Part shown: in pieces, positions 45,753-58,283 of the stretch
How the letters are laid out: each line of letters starts with the position of its first letter
Numbering within the stretch: the first letter of the stretch is position 1
Source: Lindgomyces ingoldianus
Taxonomy: Eukaryota; Ascomycota; Dothideomycetes; Pleosporales; Lindgomycetaceae
Direction: 5' to 3'
DNA: 64,000 nt
NCBI RefSeq assembly: GCF_010093535.1
Contig: NW_022985179.1
Coordinates: forward strand, 95,652 to 159,651
The notes under the pieces: model-generated
What the model saw: the letters and a program-made list of their open reading frames with translations, nothing else
What the model was told of the DNA's origin: nothing
Databases searched by the model: none
Program-made: the position numbers and the translations under genes

Positions 45753-47432
45753 ATGTCTCACAACAAACATGATGTCAATGTAAGCCAACATGTACCTAGT
45801 CCACGGTGCAATATTCCTCTAACTTGCGCGAAGACTGGGGATGCCTCAATTCATGAAGACACGAGATACGATGCATGGGGCCCCGCAATAGCAGGTTCCA
45901 CCATTACTACCGGGCATTCCTCTTCGCTGAAGCAGTCATCCACCTCCGATAAGCCTCTCATGAATTTACCAAACAACTCCAGTTCATCAACAAAGCACTT
46001 TTCGGCACAAGCACTTACACTAGCCAGTGAGCAAAACCTCTCTGCACAAAGCTCAGAAATGATTGCATCGTTGCCGACTGCCAAAACCATAGACGATTTG
46101 CCAACCGAGATAATATGCATGCTGGGGGAGAAAGTGGAGAGTTTATTTCTCATGAGAAGTCTTAATCGAAGACTGAGAGACGGAGTGGACTTCATTTTTG
46201 TGAGTACAAGCCTCTAAGCTATACCAATCTAGAAGTTTAACGTTTCCAACCCATGAGCTTCTACACAAGTGCTAAATTCGGATTCATAGCTAAAGATGTA
46301 TTTTTGGACTCGAACCCTTAAAACGACAGAATATGCCTTGCGCCGCCTGGAAACCATTGTGCGCACACCTAGATTCATTTCGAGGACACCCAAGCTGGGC
46401 GAGGCTATCCAAAGCATTGTATTTCAATTGACGTTCTCATCACTGACCAATGCACCACTCTGTATATTCCAGCACACTCCTCGTCTAAAATCGGTCATCA
46501 TTAAGCCGCTGGACTGGCCAAGACGCATCAGCATGAATGACGTTGTACTGGACCACACGCAACGATGGCCCTTGACTCATGAACACCAGCATCATATCAT
46601 GAGCGCGATATTCAGTGGTATTCAAGACTCACCACTACAGCTTGAGGAACTCAGCATACCAAGGCTTGGAGAAGTTCCTTTCAGGCATCTGATGGTACTC
46701 ACGCCCCTCTTGCTAAGTCCCATTCGCTGGGGTAGCTTGTGTTATACCAATCTAAAGACGCTCGAATTAGGTTTTGGCCTTCAAAAGGTTTTAAGCCTCA
46801 CGCAACTTCAACGGGAAATGAAATTTCTAAATGTCTTAAACGGCGTACCTAACCTTCAGCATCTGACGATTTTCCTACTAGGCGACAAGCTGGACCTAGA
46901 GCGACGCGAATGGGTTGCAACTGAGATTAGCCCCCGTATATTGAAATCTCTAGCCAAAGATAAGGTCGGAGATCCCCCCTTCCTTCGAAAACTCCACCTC
47001 AAAGGAGTAATTGCCCGCTCGGAGATTACCTTCGATAAAATTCTCCATGCACACGGTCAAACACTGCGGGACCTTTGTCTCTGTGAATTCGAACTCGAAC
47101 CGCCGAACAATATGGAGAATTTCTGGAAGGCTCTCTCCGAACTCGACCTCGAATGCCTAGTGTGGAGACGGCTCAAGAATACATGTGGGCGTTACATCCG
47201 TACGTGGCCCGTATGGACAGTGGAACAGGATCAACTGGAATGGGGCGAAGATGCAGATAACGAATCGAAGGATGAGAGCTTCCGAGACTGGCAGGTTTTG
47301 CAATTGTCATCCCCTTTCACTTGGGTCCGCCACCTTGGGAATGTGAAGGGAAGCATGAGGGAGGTGGTTGCTCTTCTACCTTTCGTTAATGGAGGTGAAT
47401 ATCTCGATCGAAGGGTACTTATCACAAATTAA
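45753..47432 (+). CDS. F-box-like protein (529 aa)
   Basis: Two exons (45753-46199 and 46290-47432) joined across a GTGAGT...TTCATAG intron give a continuous frame. A Ser/Thr-rich low-complexity N-terminus (about residues 1-110) precedes a degenerate F-box (DDLPTEIICMLGEKVES, then MRSLNRRLRDGV). The C-terminal part contains Leu-rich stretches (NLKTLELGFGLQ, VPNLQHLTIFLL, HLKGVIARSEI, LRDLCLCEFEL), as in F-box proteins with irregular leucine-rich substrate-binding regions. Likely an SCF ubiquitin ligase adaptor. An alternative start is the Met at 45732. The GEAIQSIVF segment after the intron is characteristic of fungal F-box families. Confidence 0.68.
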
Positions 47433-48414
47433 TATCTCACCGCTGTCCGTAAATTCTTTCCCCGTAAGGCGCTCCAATGCAACTTCATCTCCGACACTTT
47501 TCCCACCTGCTATGTGGGTGAATCAGTTGCTCATGTGCATACTCTGCTAGTCCTAAATAAGCTGGTGCCCATCTTTCCCCGCACCTTACCCCAGCCTTGC
47601 CTCGCTTCGCAGCCCCAACATCCACGACTCATGTCTGCTCCTCAACTCCAACGTCTCAGATCACAGGGACACGCGCTCTAACAAAATCGCATCTGCCGAA
47701 CTCACTAAAAGACGCCTCTTCAGCTACTTTCGCAAAATCTTGACACTCTCACACGGCCCAGAATAGCCATTCTAAATCCTGGTCTAACGGGCAATAGGAT
47801 AGCGGCTAGCATTTTCCCGTTTCAGGTGTGCTCATGGACGGCCGTACCGTCCCGAAGAGGTGGTATAGCCGTTGGACATCCTGCATTCCATCGGATCCAT
47901 CTCGATTCCAGACCAATGAACTCCCGCCCTGTGGTGCATGGGACTTCTGCACACACTGTTATATGCATATGCTCATGTCGTGGTCTTCATCCAATCGCCC
48001 CATCTTGTTTCTTACCCCACGAATACGAGTACCGCGCTCGAACGAACTGTCATGGAAGTGATTCACTATCCTAGCGACGACGGGGAAGGAGGAATAGCGA
48101 TTGGCAGGTATTGGATGCGGGGGAGTATTCCCCACATGTTAGGTTGGTTTGAATGACTGGGGCGACGGTGTTATGCAAGGGTCGGCAAATATTGGTGCCA
48201 GTTCTGGGATCGACATTGCAATGTGATGGGTGACGAGAAAGAGGAGGGTACTTCATTTAGAACTCCCGACGCTGCTGTGAGAACCTCCTTTCAGGCGGGT
48301 ATTTCAGGTTCTGTGGATGTCGAGTAACATCTTTTCAGCATCTTCCTTCCTTCTCTGCCACTTGAGTCTTTCTGATCTAAATCAGCTTCGACTTGAGGTC
48401 GTCCAACTATCAAG
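47433..48414. other. Intergenic region
   Basis: About 980 bp without a recognised gene. The last 150 bp before 48415 are pyrimidine-rich with a TCAAG/ATG context, consistent with the transporter's leader. Confidence 0.4.
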
Positions 48415-50140
48415 ATGCCCGAAGCCTCGACCGGCACAACCTTGAGAGAGAACTGGAAATGCATCGCGGCATGTACTCTTGTGTCCATGTCACCATTCCA
48501 GTATGGTATTGACTTTGGTCTCATCGGTGGTTTACAAGCTATGCCTGGCTTCCTAGCAGTAATTCACCTTCAGTCTCCCATTCAACCGCTTCATCACGAC
48601 TAAAAAGCCTCTTAGGTTTTCGGCCACAGAGACCCCAACAGTCCCATCGGCTACAACATCTCCCCTGGACGCCAACAACTCATCTCGTCCCTAATGACGC
48701 TCGGTGCCTTCATCAGCTCCTCCAGTGCCGGCATTCTCGCAACATGGATGGGCCGTCGCCCCTGTCTCTGGATGGCGTGTCTCCTCTGCTGCGTCTCCAA
48801 CATCGTCATGATGACTACCACAAACCTGCACGGCATCTACGCAGGTCGTTTCCTCATCGGCGTCGCAAACGGCTGGTTCATGACCTTCGCACAGCTCTAC
48901 ATTCAAGAATCCTCACCAGCCCGCTACCGCGGCCTCCTCATCGCCGTTTTCCAATTCTGGACATCCATCGGTACCCTTATTGGTACAGTCGTCGACAACT
49001 TTACTGCGCCGATTTCAGGCAAGGAATCCTATCTCATCCCCTTGGGCATCATCTACATTGTGCCTGCATTCATGTCTGTCGGAATGATCTTCATCCCCGA
49101 ATCCCCCCGCTGGCTTCTGTACCAAGACAAAGAAGATGAAGCGCGTAAGTCGTTGCTATGGATGCGTCCCAACAAAGCTGGAGTGGAGCCAGAAATCGCG
49201 GACATTCAATCCGCAATCCTCGCCGAAAAAGAACTCGCAAGTTCGGCGAGCTTCATCGATATTATTAAAAACCCGACCGATCGACGCCGCATGCTATTAG
49301 CCGTGGGCGCGGTGTCGACACAAGCGGCTAGCGGTGCGATGTTTATGATTGCGTATGGAACGTATTTCTTTGAAATGGCACACGTCGGCAACGCGTTCCA
49401 AAACACGTGCATCCTGACTGCCGTCGGCGTTGTCGTTATCATTATAAACTCCTGCGTGATCTCGCGGTACGGCCGGCGCCGGGTATTCCTCATGGTCGGG
49501 ATGTCTATCTGCGGAGTCTCGCAATTCATAGTCGCAGCGGTATACCACGTTCATCCAGGCACTATCTCCACCGGTAAAGTCATCGTCGCGATGTCAGTGA
49601 TCTACATCTGCGGATACAACGGTATGGTAGCTACATATGCGTGGCTCGCAGGCGGAGAAATCCCAAGCCAGAGGCTGCGGTCATATACGTTTGGGATTGC
49701 GGCGGCGGTTGGCTTTGCGGGGGCTTGGTTGGCAACTTTTACGGCACCGTATTTTATTAATCCGGATTCTTTGAATTGGGGGCCTGAGTATGGTATGTTC
49801 ACTCTTTCCCCAATTCCACTCGCCCCTTGCCGCCTTTTTTTAACTTTCACCCTACCAACATCCCACTAACTCCGGATCTTTAGGCTGGATATGGGGACCC
49901 AGCTGCCTCCTCACCGTCGCTTGGATATACTTCTTCCTCCCCGAAATCAAAAACCGCACGCTGGAAGAAATCGACGAGATGTTCGAGGCCAAACTCGCAG
50001 CACGCAAGTTCCGAAAATACGTGTGCACTGGCCGTCATATTACAGATGATAAATTAGAAGGGCTGGGGAGGAAGAGTACAGAGGAGAATGTTTGGGGGAA
50101 TGAGAAGGCTGTTGCGGAGGCTGCTGTGTATATCGAGTAG
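48415..50140 (+). CDS. MFS sugar transporter (525 aa)
   Basis: Major facilitator superfamily, sugar porter family; imports hexoses or oligosaccharides across the plasma membrane. Exons 48415-48558, 48616-49792 and 49884-50140 sum to 1578 nt. Twelve hydrophobic segments are recognisable. Landmarks: PFQYGIDFGLIGG in helix 1, WMGRRP (about 92-97), AGRFLIGVANGW, QESSPARYRG, PESPRWLL (209-216), a second RYGRRRVF, and PEIKNRTLEEIDEMFEAK near the C-terminus. All are diagnostic sugar-porter signatures. The first residues (MPEASTGTTLRENWKCIAAC) fit the alpha-glucoside/quinate-type subgroup. Length and motifs are complete, so it appears functional. Confidence 0.92.
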
Positions 50141-51040
50141 GTGAGGTGGTAGGGATGAGGCGGGGAAAAGAATTGAGAGACATTGGCGCTGGGTGTAAGG
50201 GATATGCAGAAGGATGTGGCGGGTGTAGAAGTTGGAACATCACTAGGGTAGAAGCTACAGTCATATGTCACGTCATGTGACAAGAAGTAGTAGTGAAAGA
50301 TAGAGGGTTCCTGCGTCTAGTGCGGCTTACACACCAACATTTCCGGTGGAAAGAACCTTGGAAGAGTGCAGGTAGAAATAAGTCATGCGATTGATAGATT
50401 TGCCATGACTAATGACGACTGGACAAAGTCTCGAAGAAGTTTAGCCTCTGGTTTAAACCCCAAACAAATCGCCTTCTTCCCGCACTGTTCTACATATTAC
50501 TTCCCAGTGTAGACAAAAATAATTATCTTGTTCGACACGCGAAATCGTAAGCATAGAAAACTGCACAGTTAAGTTATTAATGAACTTTAATCAGCACTTC
50601 CAATATGGCCCCTGCACAAAGAAATACGAACCTTTAACGTGATGCCTCCTAGTCTTCTCCTCCAGGACACAAATCAATCAAACCGCACGGTATCTTGCTA
50701 ACAGTAGGTTCCTGAAAGGGTTCTGGAGTTGGAGAGAAGAGAAGACACCGAATATGGAAGTTATATGACGATTCTCAAGAGAGGTTCGAACGGTCTCACA
50801 AATGGTGGAAGACACCGAACATAGAAATTATCTGACGAGGCTCAGGAAGCCGCAAAGATAGCAGTCTAACTTCGTTTTCATTTCAATGAATGTATAAATG
50901 GGAGCCAGAATCCGCAACGAACACAAGACAGACAACAAGCAGAGCAATCCAGTCCAGTACATATTCATTCTACAAAGCTTCCGATTTTCAATCAACCACT
51001 CACTGCGCGAAGCTCGCTGCATTCCATTCCATCGTTCAAA
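50141..51040. other. Intergenic region
   Basis: 900 bp. A near-duplicate pair of short segments (GGAAGACACCGAA.ATAGAA at about 50737 and 50805) suggests a small tandem duplication of about 65 bp. A TATAAATGG box at about 50893 lies roughly 150 bp before the secreted-protein start. Confidence 0.5.
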
Positions 51041-51705
51041 ATGAAGCTCTCACTCCTTTCCCCTATCACTGCACTCCTCACCCTCGTCTCAACCTCCGCG
51101 CTTCCTGCTGTTGAGGTCAACATGGTTACCCGCGAGCCCGGAGTGTCCGACATCGTCAAGCGTGCTTCGACTGTTGACATCACATATTGCTCGGAGGTCA
51201 ACTACGTCGGATGCCAGCACCGATCCTCCGGCCATGGGGACTGTGGTACGCAATCCCATCGTCGGCCTCACCTCCTCCCTTCCGTCACACTCCACTTCGC
51301 ACATGCACACTCCATTGTCCTGCAAAACCTTATATACACATATACACCCTGCACGTACCAGCGCATGCTAACCCGCCTTTCTCCCCATTAGTCAGCCTCC
51401 CCGATTTCAACGACGTGATCAGCTCCGTCCGAATCCCCCCAAACACGATTTGTATCTTCTGGGCGTAAGTTCCGAACTGCTCTAACTACCATACATAACA
51501 TCCACATCGATATATCTCTACATTATCAGAGAACTGTTGCGGGCGAGATGAGCTAATAAGATTTTCTTTTAGCGATTTTTCGTGCCAGGGTTCCCACACG
51601 GGTACCTTTTCGGACCAAAACAAACCCGATATGAAGAACTGGAACGACAAGATTAGCTCCTATCGCTGCTGCTCGGGGACGACTTGGTGTGGGAATGGGC
51701 TTTGA
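51041..51705 (+). CDS. Small secreted crystallin-like protein (136 aa)
   Basis: Secreted: signal peptide MKLSLLSPITALLTLVSTSALP, then a likely Kex2 site (IVKR, residues about 38-41) before the mature region. Three exons (51041-51245, 51392-51464, 51573-51705; 411 nt). The mature part has eight cysteines and two related segments: ITYCSEVNYVGC with NDVISSVRIPPNT, and IFWADFSCQG with WNDKISSYRCC. The repeating pattern with S-S-(V/Y)-R strands recalls beta/gamma-crystallin Greek-key proteins of fungi. Acts extracellularly; biological role unknown. Confidence 0.75.
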
Positions 51706-52594
51706 ATTCTACCCCACTTCTCCAGGTAGGTGTTGTACCGAGATCGAGGTCCAGGGCAAAGAAGACAGTGAGGGACATGGTCATGTCACTCTTTTGTATT
51801 CTGAACGGATTAGTGGTTTAGTGTTGATCGGGGCCAGAGGGGGTAATTTCTAACCCTAGTGTTTGTGTCGCTCTTTTATGTTCCAAACATTTACCATTCT
51901 CGGTTCCTGCATGTTTGGCAATTGGAAACTATTTTTTAATTAAGCTTTAATGCTACATGAATTGTGCCACCAGAGATCCCAGGTCCTTCTACACGAGGGC
52001 CCTGTATTTCGATTACTACGTTAGATAGGATATCCATCTAGGTTAGAAGAGCGAGGGTGAATGTGAGCGAATTTCAGAACGTTAAGTGAGAAACACTTGA
52101 AGTAGTGGCTTCCCAATACCAGGTTTCGACAACTCCTATATTATGAAAAGATTAGAACTAGGCCTTCTCATCAATCAATAAAGGCCGGTATTCAGCAATG
52201 TACATTTCCCTTCTTGTCTCTCAATTTCGTACCTTGGTTAAAGTTCGGTTGTTGTCGTACGGCGTGCTCTTTAGCCCTACGTCACGCCACGCCACGAGGC
52301 ACCTGCACCCCTTTCCACATACCCGGATTGAACTTCGCAGGCCCCACGCCAATCCTCCGACAATATCGATTTCTTCTGTACAGCTTCTGTCACACAAGGT
52401 AGAGCAAGGGCAAGAAATATGCCAAGGCATCCAGAAAATCGTGGCTTAGATCGTGTTGCTATGAACAAAATTTAGATCCACCGAACGACTTGCTATCTAA
52501 TACTTGCACATTTCACAAATATCCGACCCAGCACTCATACCCATATATCCTCCTTCTCCTTCCCTTACCCTTCCCTCAAAACAGCCCCCACCAC
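51706..52594. other. Intergenic region
   Basis: Convergent genes meet here. About 890 bp, no gene recognised; likely 3' untranslated regions. Short frames at 52198-52449 are unsupported. Confidence 0.4.
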
Positions 52595-54135
52595 TCACGC
52601 CTCAGCTGAAACCCTCCTAATAACTTCATCTCCCACCTCCTCAGTGTGCGCCTCCGTATCAAATCCAAAAATCCAATCCTCTCTCGGAAACTGAATAATC
52701 TCCGGATTCTCCTTAACCTTCTGCCAATCAGTTTTATGCCACATATCCCTCGTCGTCTCGCCCGTTTTCTGCACTTTTCTAACTCTCTCATACCTGATAT
52801 CCTGGTAGGCTCTCAACGCCCCCCTGATGTTGTCTTTTCCCGCTTTCCGCAGCGTAACAGCGAGCGTAACACCATCTTCAAGCGCTTGTGTTGCACCCTG
52901 CGCGCTTGTCGGGAGGAAGGGATGCGCAGCGTCGCCGAGAAGGCAGATCCGGCCGTGGCCGGGGGCGAGGCCTCCATAGCCGGATACCCAGGTTGGGAGG
53001 GGGTCGCGGTAGACGAGCTTCCAGTCTACCAGGACGGATTCCGGAGTCTTGGAGACGATGCGAGTGCACATGGGATCCCAGCCTGAAAGCACTTTGTAGA
53101 CGTCTTTGAGGTGCCCGGGGAATGACCACGATTCTGCGATATCGTGTTCATCTCGATGCGTGAGGACCCAGCAGCAGTCGGAGCCATTTTTGATAGTCGA
53201 GAAGAGGAAGTGTACGTCGGGGCCTATTTTAGTAGGTCAGGGCATGTAGGAGTATTTCTGGGTATGAGTGATTGGAGAGAAAGCTAAGGGGAGGAAGGGG
53301 GGGAAGACAAGGGAGCATACCTATCCACCCATTAAAAGTATCCCCATTCTCACAGAACTGCTTCGTCTCGGGATCGGCCAGCATATCTTTATTTGGGAAC
53401 CACGCTCTCCACACCGCATACCCAGACGACTTTGGCTTATCTTCGTACCCCAGAACTAGCGTCCTGGCCTTGCTCCGTACACCATCACTGCCAATAACAA
53501 CATCTCCGACAATCTTGGTTCCATCCTCAAGCACAATTCCCGCCCCATTCTCATCCTCCCAATACCTTTCCACCCGATTGCCCAAATGAATTGGAACCCC
53601 GACTTCCTGCGCATACCGGAACACAACCTCATGCAGCTCGCCTCGGTGCCCATTAAAGACTGGCGCAGTCTCGTCTTTGATGGGAGAGCGCTGGTTTATG
53701 ACAATCTCACCCGTGTCCCATTTGTGGATGTTGAAGCCGTACGAGGTCAGGTCGATGGAGAGGGCGCGCATCTTACGCGCTATGGCACCGTTGGACCAGC
53801 GGTAGAAGATGCGACCTGCATTAGGCCCGAACGAGATGATGTCGCCAAGCGCTTTAAGCTCGGGGAAGGCTTCGTAGATGACTGGGTCATGGCCTTGTCG
53901 TTTGCATTCTATGGCGGCGGTGAGGCCGCCGAAGCCTGGGGTGTGTGAATTGGGGCATTGCGGTTGAGGAATTGGGAGATCAGCTAGAGGGGTGGGTGCG
54001 ACGGGAAGCCAGCTTACCTGCACCAACGATAATAACTTTGATACCAGTCGGTGGCTTCGAGCCTGCCTCTGTCGTCGTCTCCGGGACTGCCATTTTGGGG
54101 AGCTTGGACTCGTCGATTCTTGCACGGAGTGGCAT
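52595..54135 (-). CDS. FAD-dependent aromatic-type monooxygenase (453 aa)
   Basis: Class A flavoprotein monooxygenase of the salicylate hydroxylase-like type. Exons 54135-54018, 53935-53321 and 53223-52595 sum to 1362 nt. FAD site VGAGFGG (37-43), the DG motif GSDGVRS (about 188-194) and the second FAD motif GDAAHP (341-346) are all present and intact. The N-terminal 30 residues before GIKVIIVGAG are hydrophilic; a Met at residue 15 is an alternative start. Family chemistry is NAD(P)H-dependent hydroxylation of aromatic or natural-product substrates. It lies in a group with an SDR, an MDR and another monooxygenase. Confidence 0.88.
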
Positions 54136-55087
54136 GCGTTAATCTAGTCTAATTTGATCCAAGTCAATTCGATTAAGTTCAATTCCTCTTAATCACCCCA
54201 AAAGCTCAATCGAGGTGTGGAGTTCGTCGAAGTGTCAAGTCGAGGCCTGAAGCACGCAGCAGACAGTGACGCCCAGAAAACTTATCCAGGTCGACGAATC
54301 CCAAATCCACACAGTGGGGCTCAGCAACTACAGGATCTACAACCACCCCTTCTTCAGTCTTTCAAGCATGGCCTGATACTTCGTCGCGTCTACACTAGGT
54401 GGCATGGCTCCGAAGGCCGACAACGCCGACGATGCCGACGACGCCGACAAGATACCGACAAACAGTCAAACAAATGCCGGGGTTGCGCAGCCAGCGGAAT
54501 GCTTCCAGGTCACACACTGCGCTGTGCTACCCTGGTGTTCACGCGTCAGCGAGACCGCTGCGTGCAGGTCAATAGTTCGGAGCACGGGGCGGACGTGGGA
54601 GGGGTGGAGGTACATCTGCCGAATAGATTACTGTGGGCGATGACGGAGTTGTGAAAGTTACTTGCCCCACATCCCGGCTTCCTCCACAAGGTGGGGGCAC
54701 GTGCATGGACCCCGCACTCCATGCAGGGCGAAGACGACGAGGTTTACTCTAAGAACGCTTGACTTGATTTGGGTTTTGGCATACACAAAAAGGTCATCGG
54801 GGTGCTGGCAGGCGACACCTATGTGCTTGCGCAGCCGGAAGAAGTTCTACATCTAAAAGAGATAGACATGTGGAGGACCATCGGAGATACCGGACCATAA
54901 CACCCAGTAGCTATCATCGGAGAGGATGAGGTAATCTGGCTGCTACCCCGGGTACGGGAGAGATGTAGTAGAGAAGAAGCACGTGGGGCGGGAGCTTAAA
55001 GCAACTCCATTGTCTAACATCGGTAGACGGTTCTACTCCACTGCTCCTTGACACTTCCTGGGTTGCTCTTCTAAGTGGCCCGAAAGC
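54136..55087. other. Intergenic region with Ala/Asp codon repeat
   Basis: Divergent space between the monooxygenase and the SDR gene. A GACGACGCCGACAAC-type trinucleotide-like stretch at 54415-54455 gives Asp/Ala runs in one frame but no supported gene. Confidence 0.4.
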
Positions 55088-56306
55088 ATGACAGTCAAGT
55101 TAACCCACCCCGAGTGGAATCAAGAAATAGGAGGTCTTGAAGTAGCAGAGGCATTTGCAGCCCAAATCAAGGGAAAAACTGGTACACCCTACCTCTACTC
55201 AACATTCCTCATCACGACCCCAACTGAGCACCCCAGTCCTTATAACCGGCATATCCCCCTCCAGCATCGGCTCCTCCATCAGCCTATCCATCGCCTCCCA
55301 ATCCCCAGCCCTTCTAATCCTCGCCTCCCGCACTCTCTCCAAACTCTCTGAAGTTGCATCCACCATCACCAGCAGTTACCCCCATGTCTCTGTATGCACT
55401 GTACCCCTGGATCTCATGTCGCAATCCTCCATAGAAGCCTCTGCTGCCGCCGTCACCAAGCTAACAAGCACCCTCGATATCGTCATCAATAATGCAGGCC
55501 TAATGACGCAAACCCGGCAGCTCACTGCCGAGAACATCGAGGGTCAATTTGGTGCAAACCACATCGGGCATTTTCTCTTCACAAACCTCCTTATGCCCCT
55601 GATCCTTGCCGCTGCGAAAATTAATCCCCCTGGGGCTACCCGCATTATCAATTTGACGAGTTTAGGCCACAGACTGAGTCCAATACGCTTCCATGATGTG
55701 AATTTAGAAGGAAAAGAAGTGCCACCCGAAGAACTCTTTCCAGGGGAATTGCCAGCAATGTTTCAGGCTACGGGTGAGGATGGGTATAACGGTTATATTG
55801 CATATGGGCAAGCGAAGACGGCAAATATACTTTTTTCTGTGTCGCTGACGGAGAAATTGAAGAAGGAGGGCGTGGTGAGTTATGCGGTACATCCAGGCTG
55901 TAAGTCCAATCTCTTCTCCAGACCATTAGGGGTATTTAGGCAATTCGGTAATTGTGTGCTAACGCCTACACTGGGTGTTCAGCGATATGGACAGGTCTAA
56001 GCCGCGACCTAGACGCAGACGGAGAAGAAGCAATTCGCAAAACGAGTCCGTTTTGGAAGAACCATGATCAGGGGGCTGCCACGATTTTGGTTGCTGCATT
56101 TGATCCAGTGCTAAATAGTATGTGTTACCTGGCTGCCAGTTGAAGGGGAAGTGTTAATGGGCTAACAAATTGATTTAGAGCCGCAGGGGATCCTGTTACA
56201 TGATTGCCAAATCATGGATCCGGCGCCTCATGCTACGGATTCGAAGATTGCGGAGAGGTTGTGGGCATTGAGTGAGAGTCTAGTGGCAAGGGAGTTTAAG
56301 CTTTGA
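55088..56306 (+). CDS. Short-chain dehydrogenase/reductase (339 aa)
   Basis: NAD(P)-dependent oxidoreductase of the classical SDR fold. Four exons (55088-55181, 55237-55899, 55983-56117, 56179-56306; 1020 nt). Cofactor motif TVLITGISPSSIG (31-43), NNAG (116-119), catalytic Ser in INLTSLGH (173), and Tyr-Lys in YGQAK (221, 225). The N-terminal MTVKLTHPEWNQEIGGLEVA matches the leader of a fungal SDR group related to WW-domain oxidoreductases and retinol dehydrogenases. Introns sit where that group usually has them. All catalytic residues are present. Confidence 0.88.
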
Positions 56307-57131
56307 TAGTGGAGAGATACATGGCTCACGATAATTACGAAACTCTGGGGAGAAACTAGGGCTGAATAGTAGTAGAGCAATGGAGTCAGAATTAAGGAAG
56401 ATATCTAGTCAGAGAGATAGCATTAATTCAATGGGTTGCGCGCTACATGGGTGTTTTTACAACGAATAATCCAGATTGAATTATCTACAACACGTTTTTC
56501 GTACGGGCTCGACCAAAAAGCAAGTTCGCATATCAACTGAATTTGATAATTCCCAAGAACCAAAACATGGTCGCAGGAGACAGCACTGTACAGTTGCGAT
56601 ACTCGGATACGTTCCTAATGTAGTATCGCTCTTACTAAGGTGGTAGCTGATTAGATTGTACGGGTGCCTAGGCCAACTTTGGCCGACCCGCCATCTTCAC
56701 CTTAACCAAGAGCATATACTGCTAACTAACTCAATCACGTTAGTCATCATATCGGGCCCCTGATATTATCCTTAATGGTGAGGCTCACAGTCGACATTCG
56801 ATACGAAGAAAGCGAGGCATTGTCGGAGATCCTGGACTTAACCGGACGTAAGCCGATGAGAAGATGTAGGGCAACGCCATCAGCGCCAAAGGTTGTATGT
56901 CTGGTTCCAACGGTAGCGGGATTTCGAGGTGGGTATTGGAGATAGCAATAATAGGGCTGGAGGGAGGGAGAATATAAATAGGTGAGTCTGCTCCACGCTC
57001 AGTTGCGTCTATTTTCCGATACCCATCTCCGAGCCAAGCTCTCTCTTTCCCAGCAAACATATTCTTTGGACCAGCCTTCCAATTTCGAACTTGTCTCAAC
57101 AAGTCGTAATCATCCTTCGAAAGAACTCACC
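56307..57131. other. Intergenic region
   Basis: About 825 bp between two plus-strand genes. TATAAATAGG at about 56973 lies about 160 bp before the MDR start and is a likely TATA element. No gene seen. Confidence 0.5.
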
Positions 57132-58283
57132 ATGTCGACATACAAAGCCCTAGTCATCTCAGCATTCGACAAGCCAATTGCCGTCCAAGAACTCCCTACT
57201 CCCACTATAACCCCAGGCTCGGCCCTAATCAATCCTCTTTACGCAGGACTCCAACCATACTCCCGTGCTATCTTCACTGGCAAAGTACCGTACCCACTCA
57301 TCCTTCCTTTGACGCCAGGGACAACCTGCATTGCCCGTGTTGAAGCTGTCGGCGCCGATGCAACGTCCCTCAACCCCGGCGATATTGTGTGGGTCGATGC
57401 TACCATCCTTGGTCGAGATAATCCTGACAATCAAATTCTCCTCGCTCTACATGGCGGCTCCAATGCTGGATCTCAGAAACTAATGGCTGATGTTTGGAGG
57501 AATGGATGCTGTGGAGAGAAAACCCTCGTTCCCCTCGAGAACTGTCACGTCCTCCCAGAATCACTGTTCAAGACCAAGGAAGAAGGTGGCATGGGATATC
57601 ACTTTAAAGACCTGTCCACCCTAAGCACCGTTTTAGTCCCATATGGAGGCCTTGAATCCGCAGGTGTTGGCGCAGGCACTACCGTCATCGTCGCTCCCGC
57701 AACCGGAAAATTTTCGGGGGGCGCCGTCTTAGCTGCCCTCGCCATGGGCGCGAAAGTAATAGCCGCTGGTCGCAACGAAGCTGGGCTCCAGAAGCTCTTT
57801 AACTTCCCCGGTGCAAAGGAGCGTCTCACCACCGTCAAACTCCAAAGTGACGTCGAAAAGGACGCCGCCTCTCTCCTCGCTGCAACAGGTGGCAAAGGCG
57901 CGCACGTCTACATCGACCTCTCACCACCCGCTGCCTCGGGACCGACTACCGCCTCTCACATCAAATCCAGTATTCTCGCACTCCGCCGAAATGGCCAAGC
58001 GGTCATGATGGGAGGCGTAACTTCGAATATTGAGCTCAATTATGGGCTGCTGATGTTCCAGAATATATCTGTGAGGGGTCAGTTTATGTACGACCGGAGG
58101 CAGATTGAGCAATTCATCCAAATGCTGGAGAATGGAAATTTGATTTTGGGGGAAAGCGTGGGGTTGACGGTTGCGGGAAGTTTTCCGATGGAGAAGGCGG
58201 AGGAGGCGTTGGATTTGGCGGAAAAGGGGACGGGGTGGGGGAATGATGTTTTGGTGGCGCCAAATGGGGAGGAGGGGATTTGA
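57132..58283 (+). CDS. Medium-chain dehydrogenase/reductase (383 aa)
   Basis: Alcohol dehydrogenase/quinone oxidoreductase superfamily, single exon. The N-terminal GroES-like part (about residues 1-140) includes LPTPTITPGSALINPLYAG and the TPGTTCIARVEAVG block in place of the usual zinc-binding GHE motif, so the catalytic zinc is probably absent. The Rossmann part contains IVAPATGKFSGGAVLAALAM (187-206), where an ATGKFSGGAV loop binds NADP(H). The first Met followed by STYKALVIS is chosen; the upstream open frame (from 56982) is serine/leucine-rich leader sequence. Likely NADPH-dependent reduction of an enone or quinone; substrate unknown. Confidence 0.85.
   Translation: MSTYKALVISAFDKPIAVQELPTPTITPGSALINPLYAGLQPYSRAIFTGKVPYPLILPLTPGTTCIARVEAVGADATSLNPGDIVWVDATILGRDNPDNQILLALHGGSNAGSQKLMADVWRNGCCGEKTLVPLENCHVLPESLFKTKEEGGMGYHFKDLSTLSTVLVPYGGLESAGVGAGTTVIVAPATGKFSGGAVLAALAMGAKVIAAGRNEAGLQKLFNFPGAKERLTTVKLQSDVEKDAASLLAATGGKGAHVYIDLSPPAASGPTTASHIKSSILALRRNGQAVMMGGVTSNIELNYGLLMFQNISVRGQFMYDRRQIEQFIQMLENGNLILGESVGLTVAGSFPMEKAEEALDLAEKGTGWGNDVLVAPNGEEGI

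Noticed and set aside
54404..54643. Asp/Ala-rich frame near 54.4 kb
   Set aside because: Due to a GAC/GCC trinucleotide run; no conserved motif or splice structure.
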